The notes beneath the pieces are model-generated. The model did no database searches. It was not told the origin of the DNA and was given only the letters and a program-made list of their open reading frames with translations. A stretch of DNA of 13,755 bases from an uncultured Phycisphaerales bacterium (lineage in GTDB: Bacteria > Planctomycetota > Phycisphaerae > Sedimentisphaerales > Anaerobacaceae). The position numbers were made by a program, and so were the translations under genes. The stretch spans positions 1-13,755 of the forward strand of contig CALEZT010000007.1 in NCBI GenBank assembly GCA_937927975.1, given 5' to 3'. Positions 1 through 5,558 of this stretch are shown here, one piece after another (the stretch's first letter is position 1; every line of letters begins with the position of its first letter).

Positions 1-123
1 ATGCCGGCCGAGTTCCTGAACGCCGATGGCAACGGCGTCACCTCCGCCTTCGTGGAGTACGCGTTGCCTCTGACGGGCGAGCTGCCCAAGACCGAATACC
101 TCGGCGGCTATCCGAAGATCTGA
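1..123 (+). CDS. Phosphofructokinase-type protein, C-terminal fragment
   Basis: The window opens inside a plus-strand gene; the last 40 codons are present and end at TGA 121-123. The peptide begins MPAEFLNADGNGVTSAF and continues with EYALPLTGELP. This matches the usual C-terminal end of bacterial ATP- or PPi-dependent 6-phosphofructokinases, which have a [MV]P.E.[IL]N..GN.VT..F..Y..PL motif before a short tail. The enzyme phosphorylates fructose 6-phosphate in cytoplasmic glycolysis. The active site lies outside the window, so the phosphoryl donor cannot be told. The ATG at position 1 is taken as internal because the motif is only the end of a much longer family. A strong terminator follows. 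Identification rests on about 40 residues. Confidence 0.6.
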   Translation: MPAEFLNADGNGVTSAFVEYALPLTGELPKTEYLGGYPKI

Positions 124-145
124 GCGACCATCGCTCCGGCAATTC

Positions 146-190
146 AGGCCCCGGCCGTGCACGAATCCCGTGCCCGACCGGGGCCTTTTT
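146..190 (+). terminator. Rho-independent terminator after the phosphofructokinase-type gene
   Basis: A 9-bp perfect stem, AGGCCCCGG (146-154) with CCGGGGCCT (178-186), runs directly into a T tract (186-190). A smaller GCACG/CGTGC stem (159-163 with 169-173) nests inside it. It starts 23 bp after the stop codon of the upstream gene, as expected for its intrinsic terminator. Confidence 0.85.
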
Positions 191-223
191 CGTTCGTAGT
201 GACGTTGTCAAGTGTTGTCTTTT

Positions 224-251
224 AAGTTTGAAGTGTGAAGTTTGAAGTAAG
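224..251. repeat. Heptanucleotide tandem repeat, four units
   Basis: Four consecutive 7-bp units of the form AAGTNNG (aagtttg, aagtgtg, aagtttg, aagtaag) fill the gap between the terminator and the convergent DUF6807 gene. The same block can be read as an 11-bp direct repeat, AAGTTTGAAGT, at 224-234 and 238-248. It has no coding potential, and no function is evident. Confidence 0.6.
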
Positions 252-279
252 AGAGCCGGCGCGACCCAGGCGGTCTCTC
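251..279 (-). terminator. Possible terminator of the DUF6807 gene
   Basis: Read on the minus strand, GAGAGACCG pairs with CGGCTCTC (one bulged base) across a loop of about 12 nt. It begins 7 bp beyond the stop codon of the 287-1237 gene and is followed by a pyrimidine-rich but not pure-T tail (ttacttc). The position is right for a terminator; the weak T tract lowers confidence. Confidence 0.4.
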
Positions 280-286
280 CGGGTTT

Positions 287-1237
287 TCACGGTATCTCAG
301 CGAAGCGTTTCCACTGGCTGTCGATCTCGGTGGGGGGCTTCATGTCGCTATGAACGTACAGGCCGTAGCGGACGTGGAGCGGCTTGTCCGGCGTGACCTC
401 TCGCGGTGCGTCATAGGTCAGCGAGGCACCCATCCAGCCGTCGTTGCGGACGTGGAAGTAGGAGGGGTGGTTCGGATTGCTCGGATGGTCGAACAGCGTG
501 ATGCCCTCGATCACGCCGTTCTCAATGGGGCCGGAATAGTCCACCCAGCGGGCCTGCTTCCAGAGCACCTCCTTCTCATTGACGCCGCCCTCGGAGTTGC
601 GAATCCGCCCGCCGCCGTCGGCGACGCCGATGGTCTTGGCCATCCGCACGCCGAGCAAGCCGAAAGGCGTCTTGCCCAGTGTGACGGGCTTGTCCTTGAC
701 CGTGAACGTCGAATCGATCATCAGCAGCCACTCCTTGCCCGCCAGCAGCACAACGCTGATTTTGCGAGTCTCATTCAGCAGGATCTTGCCATCACTATCT
801 ACCCACTCATTCTCCGCCGTGACGGACGACCTCTCGCCCTCATCCTCATAGGAGACGATACGCTTGTGTCGCACCACGCCGAGCCGCCGGTCGCTCCAGA
901 AGTCCACGCCCCCGACATCAACGTGCGACATCCACACCGAATTGTGATGGCTGTGTCCCTCGGGGTCATGCGGGTGCCCCATCCGCGTGAGGCTCCGGCC
1001 GGAGGGCCCGACCACGGGAAACAGAAACGGCCGCTCCAGTCCCGCACCAAAGTGATACCGCGTGATCTCCACGCCATCCCGCTGAAACGAAGCCTGCTTA
1101 TAAGCCTGCGGCGCCACCTGCAGCCGCGGCGCCGGCTTGGGCTCCGGCAGGTCTTGAGCCATCGCCACAGCGATCGTGGCTGCCGAAACGAATAGCGCTA
1201 TCGCAAGCCCCCATTTGTCGTTCAGCCTTGTGAGCAT
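287..1237 (-). CDS. Exported DUF6807 (PmoA-like) protein
   Basis: A 316-residue protein of the DUF6807 family, labelled 'methane oxygenase PmoA' in Pfam although its members are not methane monooxygenase subunits. Residues 1-27 form a signal peptide: a positively charged start, a hydrophobic core LAIALFVSAATIAVA, and a likely cut after AMA before QDLPEP. This predicts export. The family signature is at about residues 87-114 (GHPHDPEGHSHHNSVW, then VGGVDFWSD): a His-rich loop followed by a G.DFW motif. The family is abundant in planctomycetes, often near carbohydrate-degradation genes; its biochemical role is unknown to me. Start choice: an upstream in-frame GTG at 1252 is possible, but GGGAGG (1250-1245) sits 7 nt before the ATG at 1237, so that ATG is preferred. 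It appears to be a single-gene unit, with a candidate promoter upstream and a hairpin just after the stop. Confidence 0.8.
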   Translation of the reverse strand: MLTRLNDKWGLAIALFVSAATIAVAMAQDLPEPKPAPRLQVAPQAYKQASFQRDGVEITRYHFGAGLERPFLFPVVGPSGRSLTRMGHPHDPEGHSHHNSVWMSHVDVGGVDFWSDRRLGVVRHKRIVSYEDEGERSSVTAENEWVDSDGKILLNETRKISVVLLAGKEWLLMIDSTFTVKDKPVTLGKTPFGLLGVRMAKTIGVADGGGRIRNSEGGVNEKEVLWKQARWVDYSGPIENGVIEGITLFDHPSNPNHPSYFHVRNDGWMGASLTYDAPREVTPDKPLHVRYGLYVHSDMKPPTEIDSQWKRFAEIP

Positions 1238-1244
1238 GGCCAAT

Positions 1245-1250
1245 CCTCCC
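1245..1250 (-). promoter_or_regulatory. Ribosome binding site that fixes the DUF6807 start
   Basis: GGGAGG on the minus strand lies 7 nt before ATG 1237. An alternative GTG start at 1252-1250 overlaps this Shine-Dalgarno sequence and has none of its own, so the shorter protein is favoured. Confidence 0.75.
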
Positions 1251-1301
1251 ACTCTTCAAGTATCGATCTCAGCGACCAGGAACAGCTTCAATCGGCATCA
1301 C

Positions 1302-1330
1302 ACTCTATCACAAAACGGGTGCGCCAGCAA
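1302..1330 (-). promoter_or_regulatory. Candidate sigma-70-type promoter for the DUF6807 gene
   Basis: On the minus strand, TTGCTG (1330-1325) and TAGAGT (1307-1302) are separated by 17 bp. The -35 matches consensus at 3 of 6 positions and the -10 at 4 of 6, so this is a moderate match that rests on spacing and position. Transcription would start about 60 bp before the ATG at 1237. Confidence 0.35.
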
Positions 1331-1456
1331 TCGCGTGCGGTGGTCACGCAGACCGGGTGACGGGAAGATCGCCGTTTCTTGGGAGGGCCGGATGAATGCA
1401 GGTCCGAAGCGGACTGCCTGGGTGAGTTTTGTGCTTTGGGGCCTCCAGCATGATGT

Positions 1457-1542
1457 GCGAGCGAGACGCTCGCTTCAGGGCGTGCGAAGCACCCCTTGTG
1501 CTGGTGGCTCCAATGCGGCAAACTCCCGCCGCACAGCGGCGG
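1457..1542. repeat. Cluster of three short GC-rich hairpins in an intergenic gap
   Basis: The gap between the DUF6807 start and the HNH stop (1238-1550) holds no convincing gene. It does contain three successive hairpins, all with 3-nt loops: GCGAGCG-AGA-CGCTCGC (1457-1473), AGGGCGTGC-GAA-GCACCCCT with one bulge (1477-1496), and CCGCCGC-ACA-GCGGCGG (1526-1542). The last begins 8 bp past the HNH stop on the minus strand and might act in termination or mRNA stability, but no T tract follows. The look is REP-like repetitive intergenic DNA. Confidence 0.5.
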
Positions 1543-1550
1543 ACTCCGGA

Positions 1551-2474
1551 TCAGTCCGTTCCTTCCTTCTTTCGTTTTTGTCGCGCCACGAGGACTCTGA
1601 CTTCGTCGATGCTTCGGCATCGGTCTCCCAGATGGAGGACGGCATGGCAGTTGGGGCCCACCGGCCACAAATCACGCTCCGGATCCACGACGTATTCGCC
1701 GCCAATGTCCGACAGCGCACGAATGTGATGAACATGAATGTAATCCTTGGCTTCCTGACCGTAGGCTGCCTCAAAACTGAACCCGCAGATGCAGCATTCG
1801 GTGCCGTGAGCAGCGATGCTTATCTGGCGTGCGAGGGGATCGCGTTCATAGCGGTTGACCTCAACTCGCCGCACGCTTCCTTCAGTGTGGAGTGCTCCAT
1901 CCGGAATCTCTTCGGGAAGTCGGAATTCTCCCAAAGATGGTGGCCCCTTTTCCTGGAGCAAGTCTTCTGTTACGACAAAAACCTGATTGGACCTTGGCAA
2001 CCGATCGGTGGCTTCAATGATCCGGTCCAGCAGTGCGGCTGATTCTGCGGTTAGTTCGCGCACACCTCGTGTCGCTTGGTTGTCCAACTCCGAGTCAGAA
2101 ATGAAGCATGGAGGTCGCGGGCCGCCCTTTGACTCGAACCGAAGCTGTCTTGTCAGGCCCGGCGAAAGACGACGATGAAGGTGGAGCAACGTGCCCGTCT
2201 GTTCAGAGTCGACAACCCACTCTTCCGCATCATAGAGATTGTCGGTACGCAAGAGCCGAACCGCCTCGGGTCTGGAGACGATCCGTTTCACCAGCATCCG
2301 GCCTCCGAGGTAAAGATGGCCCTCCCGAAGAGAGATGATGTAGACGATGTCTCCGAGAGATACGCCCCTCTTCCGGAAGCTGTTGCTGCCACATGAGCAA
2401 ACCGGGCAACCCTCTTGATTGATATCGGGTCGCCAACAATGAAACCGCCAATGACAGGTCCAGAAACGAGCCAT
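1551..2474 (-). CDS. HNH endonuclease with PUA/EVE-like N-terminal domain
   Basis: A 307-residue protein with two parts. The C-terminal part (about 199-285) is an HNH nuclease of the McrA-like type: HGTECCICGFSF supplies one CxxC (C227, C230), HVHH (247-250) the catalytic His pair, and DLWPVGPNCHAVLH the second half. In relatives this last motif normally reads PVCPNCH; here the first cysteine is Gly273 (codon GGC), so one structural zinc ligand appears missing. The N-terminal part (about 1-115) contains GDIVYIISL and LYLGGRMLVKRIV, resembling PUA/EVE-like modified-base-reading folds. EVE-HNH enzymes are known type IV restriction nucleases acting on modified cytosine, so a role in defence is inferred. 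The ATG at 2474 is preceded by GGAGG at 8 nt spacing. The gene sits alone, next to a gene remnant and hairpin repeats, suggesting acquired DNA. The HNH call is firm; the EVE-like call is tentative. Confidence 0.75.
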   Translation of the reverse strand: MARFWTCHWRFHCWRPDINQEGCPVCSCGSNSFRKRGVSLGDIVYIISLREGHLYLGGRMLVKRIVSRPEAVRLLRTDNLYDAEEWVVDSEQTGTLLHLHRRLSPGLTRQLRFESKGGPRPPCFISDSELDNQATRGVRELTAESAALLDRIIEATDRLPRSNQVFVVTEDLLQEKGPPSLGEFRLPEEIPDGALHTEGSVRRVEVNRYERDPLARQISIAAHGTECCICGFSFEAAYGQEAKDYIHVHHIRALSDIGGEYVVDPERDLWPVGPNCHAVLHLGDRCRSIDEVRVLVARQKRKKEGTD

Positions 2475-2508
2475 ACCTTGATCCTCCGCTGCTTAACAGC
2501 AATCGTGG

Positions 2509-2661
2509 TTAGTTGGGGTATTTCTGGCGGATGGTTTCGTCGAGCAGGCGAATCTGCTGGAGGACGAGGCCGTAGTGGCTGCCGGGGGGCTTTTCTTGCA
2601 TGACTTCGCCTCGCCAGTCTTTCGCGAAGTTGCCCGAGTAGCGCAGCCACGCCGTGTGGCG
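2509..2661 (-). pseudogene. 3' remnant of a lost gene
   Basis: Between ftsY and the HNH gene, an open stretch of 50 codons lies between in-frame stops on the minus strand and ends at TAA 2511-2509. It contains HTAWLRYSGNFAKDW, then VMQEKPPGSHYGLVLQQIRL, and ends DETIRQKYPN. Third positions are mostly G or C and the composition is protein-like, whereas the other two frames give low-complexity Ala/Arg/Ser. There is no start with a ribosome binding site, and an in-frame TAA (2664-2662) cuts it from upstream sequence, which looks non-coding. I read it as the C-terminal end of a gene whose 5' part was deleted. I do not recognise the family. The alternative is a very short gene starting at the internal ATG (MQEKPP). 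Confidence 0.5.
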
Positions 2662-2750
2662 TTATCTTCTTCGACGAGGGCGCCAGAGGACGAGGCCAGT
2701 TGAAGATATGCCCTTGCGGGCACGCTACGAACGCGAGGCCCTTCCACCGG

Positions 2751-3695
2751 TCATTGCTGGCCTTTGCCGTTGGGGCCGAAGAGGGCTTCGACGAAGTTGG
2801 CGGGGTCGAACTCGGCGATGTCCTCGGGCTTCTCGCCTAGACCGACGAACTTCACCGGGATGTCGAGCTTGTCCTTGATCGCGATCACGATGCCGCCGCG
2901 GGCGGTGCCGTCGAGCTTGGCCAGGAAGATGCCGGTGACGTCGACCGCTTCGGTGAACAGCTTGGCCTGGGAGATCGCGTTCTGGCCGGTCGTGGAGTCG
3001 AGGACCAGAAGGACCTCGTGCGGTCCGCCGGGGATCTTGCGGGTGACCACGTCGCGGATCTTGGTGAGCTGGAGCATGAGGTCCTTGTTGACGTGCAGCC
3101 GGCCGGCGGTGTCGAGGATCAGGATGTCCGCGTTGCGGGCCACCGCCGCGTCGCAGGCGTCGAAGGCGACCGCGGCGGGGTCGCTGCCGGCCTGGTGCTT
3201 GACGATCTGCACGCCGATCCGTTCGGCCCAGATCGTCAACTGCTCGACCGCGGCGGCGCGGAACGTGTCGCAGGCCGCGACGATGACCTTCTTGCCGTTC
3301 TTGTGGAACATGTAGGCGAGCTTGGCGATGCTGGTGGTCTTGCCGGTGCCGTTGACGCCGGCCACGAGGATCACGGTTGGTCCGCCGGCGGCGGTGCGGA
3401 GCTGCCTGTCCTGGTGCGGCCAGTAGTTCTTGATCGTCTCCTTCAGGAACGGGATCACCTCTTGGGAGTTCGAGATCTTGCGGGCCTTGTAGGCCTCGCG
3501 CAGCTCGGAGATCAGCTTCTCGGTGGTCTCGATCCCGATGTCGTCGCGGATGAGGGTTTCTTCCAGTTCGTTGAGCAGTTCGTCGTCGATCTTGCGTCCG
3601 AGACTGAGCACGGTCGTGAGCGACTCGCTGATCTTGGCCCGGGTCTTGCTCAGTCGTTCCTTCAAGTATTCCGTGGTTTTCGAGAAGATGCCCAT
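2751..3695 (-). CDS. ftsY: Signal recognition particle receptor FtsY
   Basis: A 314-residue SRP-receptor GTPase that docks the Ffh-ribosome complex at the inner membrane for co-translational targeting. The NG core is complete: an N-domain helical bundle at about 1-100, G1 GVNGTGKTT (113-121), G2 DTFRAAAVEQL (143-153), G3 DTAGR (195-199), G4 AKLDG (259-263; TKLDG in most homologues) and G5 GLGEKPEDI (285-293). The usual closing EFDPANFVEALF is also present. The long acidic A domain of E. coli FtsY is absent, which is normal outside the gammaproteobacteria. The frame stays open upstream to 3908, but that extension reads through the AT-rich repeat. The ATG at 3695 (MGIFSK) fits family N-termini and has AGGA 8-9 nt upstream. 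It is divergent from dnaA. Identification is firm. Confidence 0.97.
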   Translation of the reverse strand: MGIFSKTTEYLKERLSKTRAKISESLTTVLSLGRKIDDELLNELEETLIRDDIGIETTEKLISELREAYKARKISNSQEVIPFLKETIKNYWPHQDRQLRTAAGGPTVILVAGVNGTGKTTSIAKLAYMFHKNGKKVIVAACDTFRAAAVEQLTIWAERIGVQIVKHQAGSDPAAVAFDACDAAVARNADILILDTAGRLHVNKDLMLQLTKIRDVVTRKIPGGPHEVLLVLDSTTGQNAISQAKLFTEAVDVTGIFLAKLDGTARGGIVIAIKDKLDIPVKFVGLGEKPEDIAEFDPANFVEALFGPNGKGQQ

Positions 3696-3727
3696 GGGAG
3701 TATCCTGTGCAAAGAGTTTTGACGCCG

Positions 3728-3755
3728 ATCGTACCGGGATTTCGGGAAAATGCAA
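3728..3755 (-). promoter_or_regulatory. Candidate promoter for ftsY
   Basis: On the minus strand, TTGCAT (3755-3750) is followed after 16 bp by TACGAT (3733-3728). The latter is a 4/6 match to the -10 consensus and identical to the -10 proposed for the second sigma gene at 12963-12968. The predicted leader is about 26 nt. The -35 is weak. Confidence 0.35.
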
Positions 3756-3795
3756 GGTCCGGGCGGGGAATTCGCAGGGGGAAAGCCTGAAGTGC

Positions 3796-3948
3796 AAAAT
3801 CCGAAATCCGAATTTCGAAATTCGAAACAAATCCAAAGCATGAAATCCAAATGACCGAAATGCTGACGCACATCGGATAGTCCGTTTTGAGCTTTGGGTT
3901 TTGGTCATTCGTGCTTGTTTCGGATTTCGCGCTTCGAATTTCGGATTT
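3796..3948. repeat. Imperfect AT-rich inverted repeat between ftsY and dnaA
   Basis: The 410-bp ftsY-dnaA gap (3696-4105) is dominated by this element. Its left arm, from 3796 (AAATCCGAAATCCGAATTTC onward to about 3860), is an imperfect reverse complement of the right arm at about 3899-3948. Read as its complement, the right arm begins AAATCCGAAATTCGAAG and ends near GAATGACCAAAA. A spacer of about 38 bp separates the arms. Base composition differs sharply from the GC-rich genes on each side. Similar 'CGAAATCCGAA' blocks recur, to my knowledge, between genes in planctomycetes and some other phyla. No transposase is present. Possible readings are a degenerate non-autonomous mobile element or a structured intergenic repeat. 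Confidence 0.7.
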
Positions 3949-3978
3949 GGGTTGCGTTATCGTTCCCCCTGTATTCTT

Positions 3979-4007
3979 TTGACAGCCGGCCCGCGTTCTG
4001 GTAGATA
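3979..4007 (+). promoter_or_regulatory. Sigma-70-type promoter for dnaA
   Basis: A perfect -35 hexamer TTGACA (3979-3984) is followed after exactly 17 bp by TAGATA (4002-4007), a 3/6 match to the -10 consensus that keeps the leading TA. Transcription would begin near 4014, giving a leader of about 90 nt before the dnaA start. The exact -35 and ideal spacing make this one of the better promoter candidates in the window. Confidence 0.5.
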
Positions 4008-4038
4008 GTCGCTTCCGGTTTTGCCCCCGTTGGCAGGG

Positions 4039-4054
4039 CCACGAGGAGTCGTGG
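4039..4054 (+). promoter_or_regulatory. Hairpin in the dnaA leader presenting GGAG in its loop
   Basis: CCACGA (4039-4044) and TCGTGG (4049-4054) form a perfect 6-bp stem with the loop GGAG. It lies in the predicted leader of dnaA, about 40 nt upstream of the real Shine-Dalgarno sequence. The structure is clear from sequence; any regulatory role is speculative. Confidence 0.4.
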
Positions 4055-4092
4055 GGCGGTTTCGAGAGACAACAAGGGTTGGTGCGGCCTGG

Positions 4093-4098
4093 AAGGAG
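4093..4098 (+). promoter_or_regulatory. Ribosome binding site that fixes the dnaA TTG start
   Basis: A consensus AAGGAG lies 7 nt before TTG 4106. The frame is open to an earlier TTG at 4079, but that codon has no comparable site and would place the AAGGAG inside the coding sequence. Confidence 0.8.
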
Positions 4099-4105
4099 AA
4101 TCGCT

Positions 4106-5422
4106 TTGTCCGCTCCGGATGTGGAGAACATCTTTGCCGATATCGTCGAACGCGCCAGGGCGCTGGACCCTGCGAACGCCCGCAAGTGGTTCGAGCAGTT
4201 GCGCGTCCTGCACTTCGACGGCGGCTCGATCGACATCGGATGTCCCGACGAGGCGAGCTCGCAGTTCCTGGACAGAAACTGCCGATCCGTTTTCACGCGC
4301 GCCGCCCAGCAGATCACAGGCCACCTGGTCAGCGTGGATTTTCGCGTCGGCGGAGGCCAGGATCGTCCCGAGTCCATGCCGGCGATTCTGGGTCCTGCGC
4401 TGCATCCCGACTACACGTTCGACAATTTCGTCGTCGGTCCGAGCAACCGCCTGGCCCACGCCAGTTGCATCGCGGTCAGCCAGTCGCTGGGAAACACCTA
4501 CAATCCGCTGTTCTTGTACGGCAATTCCGGCCTGGGCAAGACCCATCTGCTGCACGCGGTCTGCCATGAGGCCCGCAAGCGGTCGCCGGGCATCGTGATC
4601 CAGTTGCTCAGTTGCGAAGACTTCGTCAACCGCTTCATCCGCGCCATCGAGCAGGGCAACCTGACGAGTTTCCACAGCCAGTTCCGCACGGTCGGCGCCC
4701 TGATCATCGACGACATTCAGTTCCTCCGCGAACGGGAGCAGAGCCAGGAGGAATTCTTCCACACGTTCAACGCCCTCTACAACAACGGCCGGCAGATCAT
4801 CCTCACCGCGGACAGCCCGCCGACGGAGATCCCTTCGCTGGAGGACCGTCTCATCAGCCGGTTCAACTGGGGCCTGGTCGCGCGGATCGATCCGCCCAGC
4901 TACGAGACCCGCATCGCGATCGTGCAGAAAAAGGCGCACCTCCGCGACCTGCCGATCGGCGAGGACATCGCAGAGTACATCGCCCGGCAGGTCCAGGCCA
5001 ACATCCGCGAACTGGAAGGGGCGCTGACGACGATCTACGCGCTGGCGGTGACGAGCAAAGAGCCTGTGACGCTCGAACTGGCCCAGCGGGCTTTGGAAGG
5101 CCAGATCAAACTGGCGGCCCGTCACATCAGCATCACCGACATCATCGAGGTCGTCACGCGACACTTCGACGTGAGACTCACCGATCTCCAGAGCAAGCGG
5201 CGCAGCCAGAGCATCACGACGCCCCGACAGATCTGCATGTACCTGGCCAGGACGCTGACCAAGCATAGCCTGGAGGAGATCGGCGGCCACCTGGGCGGCC
5301 GGGACCATACGACGGTGATGCACGCGTGCAGCAAGATCGCCGACGAGAAGCAGGCCGACCCCAAGATGGACGCCTTGCTCAACGAGCTGACCAGGCAGAT
5401 CACCCAGGCCCAGCCCGCGTAG
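4106..5422 (+). CDS. dnaA: Chromosomal replication initiator DnaA
   Basis: A 438-residue AAA+ initiator that binds DnaA boxes at oriC and opens the origin. Domain I covers about 1-80. The linker that follows is short, and the AAA+ module then runs with Walker A GNSGLGKTH (139-147), Walker B LIIDDIQFL (199-207), the box VII arginine in ISRF (R252) and sensor II NIRELEGAL (299-307). Domain IV ends the protein with KRRSQSITTPRQICMYLAR and the DnaA signature GRDHTTVMHA (398-407). Length is typical (E. coli 467). The start is TTG 4106, chosen because a consensus AAGGAG lies 7 nt upstream; the use of TTG may limit expression. No DnaA-box cluster is visible on either side, so the origin is probably elsewhere. 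The gene is divergent from ftsY and convergent with otsAB. Confidence 0.96.
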   Translation: MSAPDVENIFADIVERARALDPANARKWFEQLRVLHFDGGSIDIGCPDEASSQFLDRNCRSVFTRAAQQITGHLVSVDFRVGGGQDRPESMPAILGPALHPDYTFDNFVVGPSNRLAHASCIAVSQSLGNTYNPLFLYGNSGLGKTHLLHAVCHEARKRSPGIVIQLLSCEDFVNRFIRAIEQGNLTSFHSQFRTVGALIIDDIQFLREREQSQEEFFHTFNALYNNGRQIILTADSPPTEIPSLEDRLISRFNWGLVARIDPPSYETRIAIVQKKAHLRDLPIGEDIAEYIARQVQANIRELEGALTTIYALAVTSKEPVTLELAQRALEGQIKLAARHISITDIIEVVTRHFDVRLTDLQSKRRSQSITTPRQICMYLARTLTKHSLEEIGGHLGGRDHTTVMHACSKIADEKQADPKMDALLNELTRQITQAQPA

Positions 5423-5423
5423 G

Positions 5424-5558
5424 GTGTGCCGTGCACGCCGACTCATCTATCGCGGCCGGTTCAAGAGCCAGGAGAAGCTGCTGGAGATCGAGTACCGCCT
5501 GGCCGACCTGACGGAGAAGCTGGGCGATGCGAAGAGGACAGATCGACCAGACGCTTGA
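5424..5558 (+). pseudogene. Coding-like remnant between dnaA and otsAB
   Basis: Directly after the dnaA stop, the plus strand reads for 44 codons (from GTG 5424 to TGA 5556-5558) as VCRARRLIYRGRFK, then SQEKLLEIEYRLADLTEKLG. From about 5450 to 5530 nearly every third position is G or C, and the peptide looks like the end of a membrane-anchored coiled-coil protein. The remaining codons (about 5531 on) lose this bias, exactly where the antisense otsAB frame begins to look coding. There is no good ribosome binding site. I read it as a fragment left by a deletion that joined two convergent genes. It could instead be a tiny expressed gene. The family is not identified. Confidence 0.4.

Noticed and set aside
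287..1195. Plus-strand frame opposite the DUF6807 gene
   Set aside because: Antisense shadow; the minus-strand gene has a signal peptide, family motif and ribosome binding site.
1176..2042. Plus-strand 288-codon frame opposite the HNH gene
   Set aside because: It starts inside the DUF6807 coding region and has no motif or ribosome binding site; the opposite strand encodes the HNH core.
3696..4105. Possible oriC next to dnaA
   Set aside because: No TTATNCACA-type DnaA-box cluster or AT-rich unwinding repeat is visible; the AT-rich part is explained by the inverted repeat.
2725..4377. 550-codon minus-strand frame across ftsY and the dnaA start
   Set aside because: The Arg/His-rich translation is a shadow of ftsY in another frame and also crosses the intergenic repeat.
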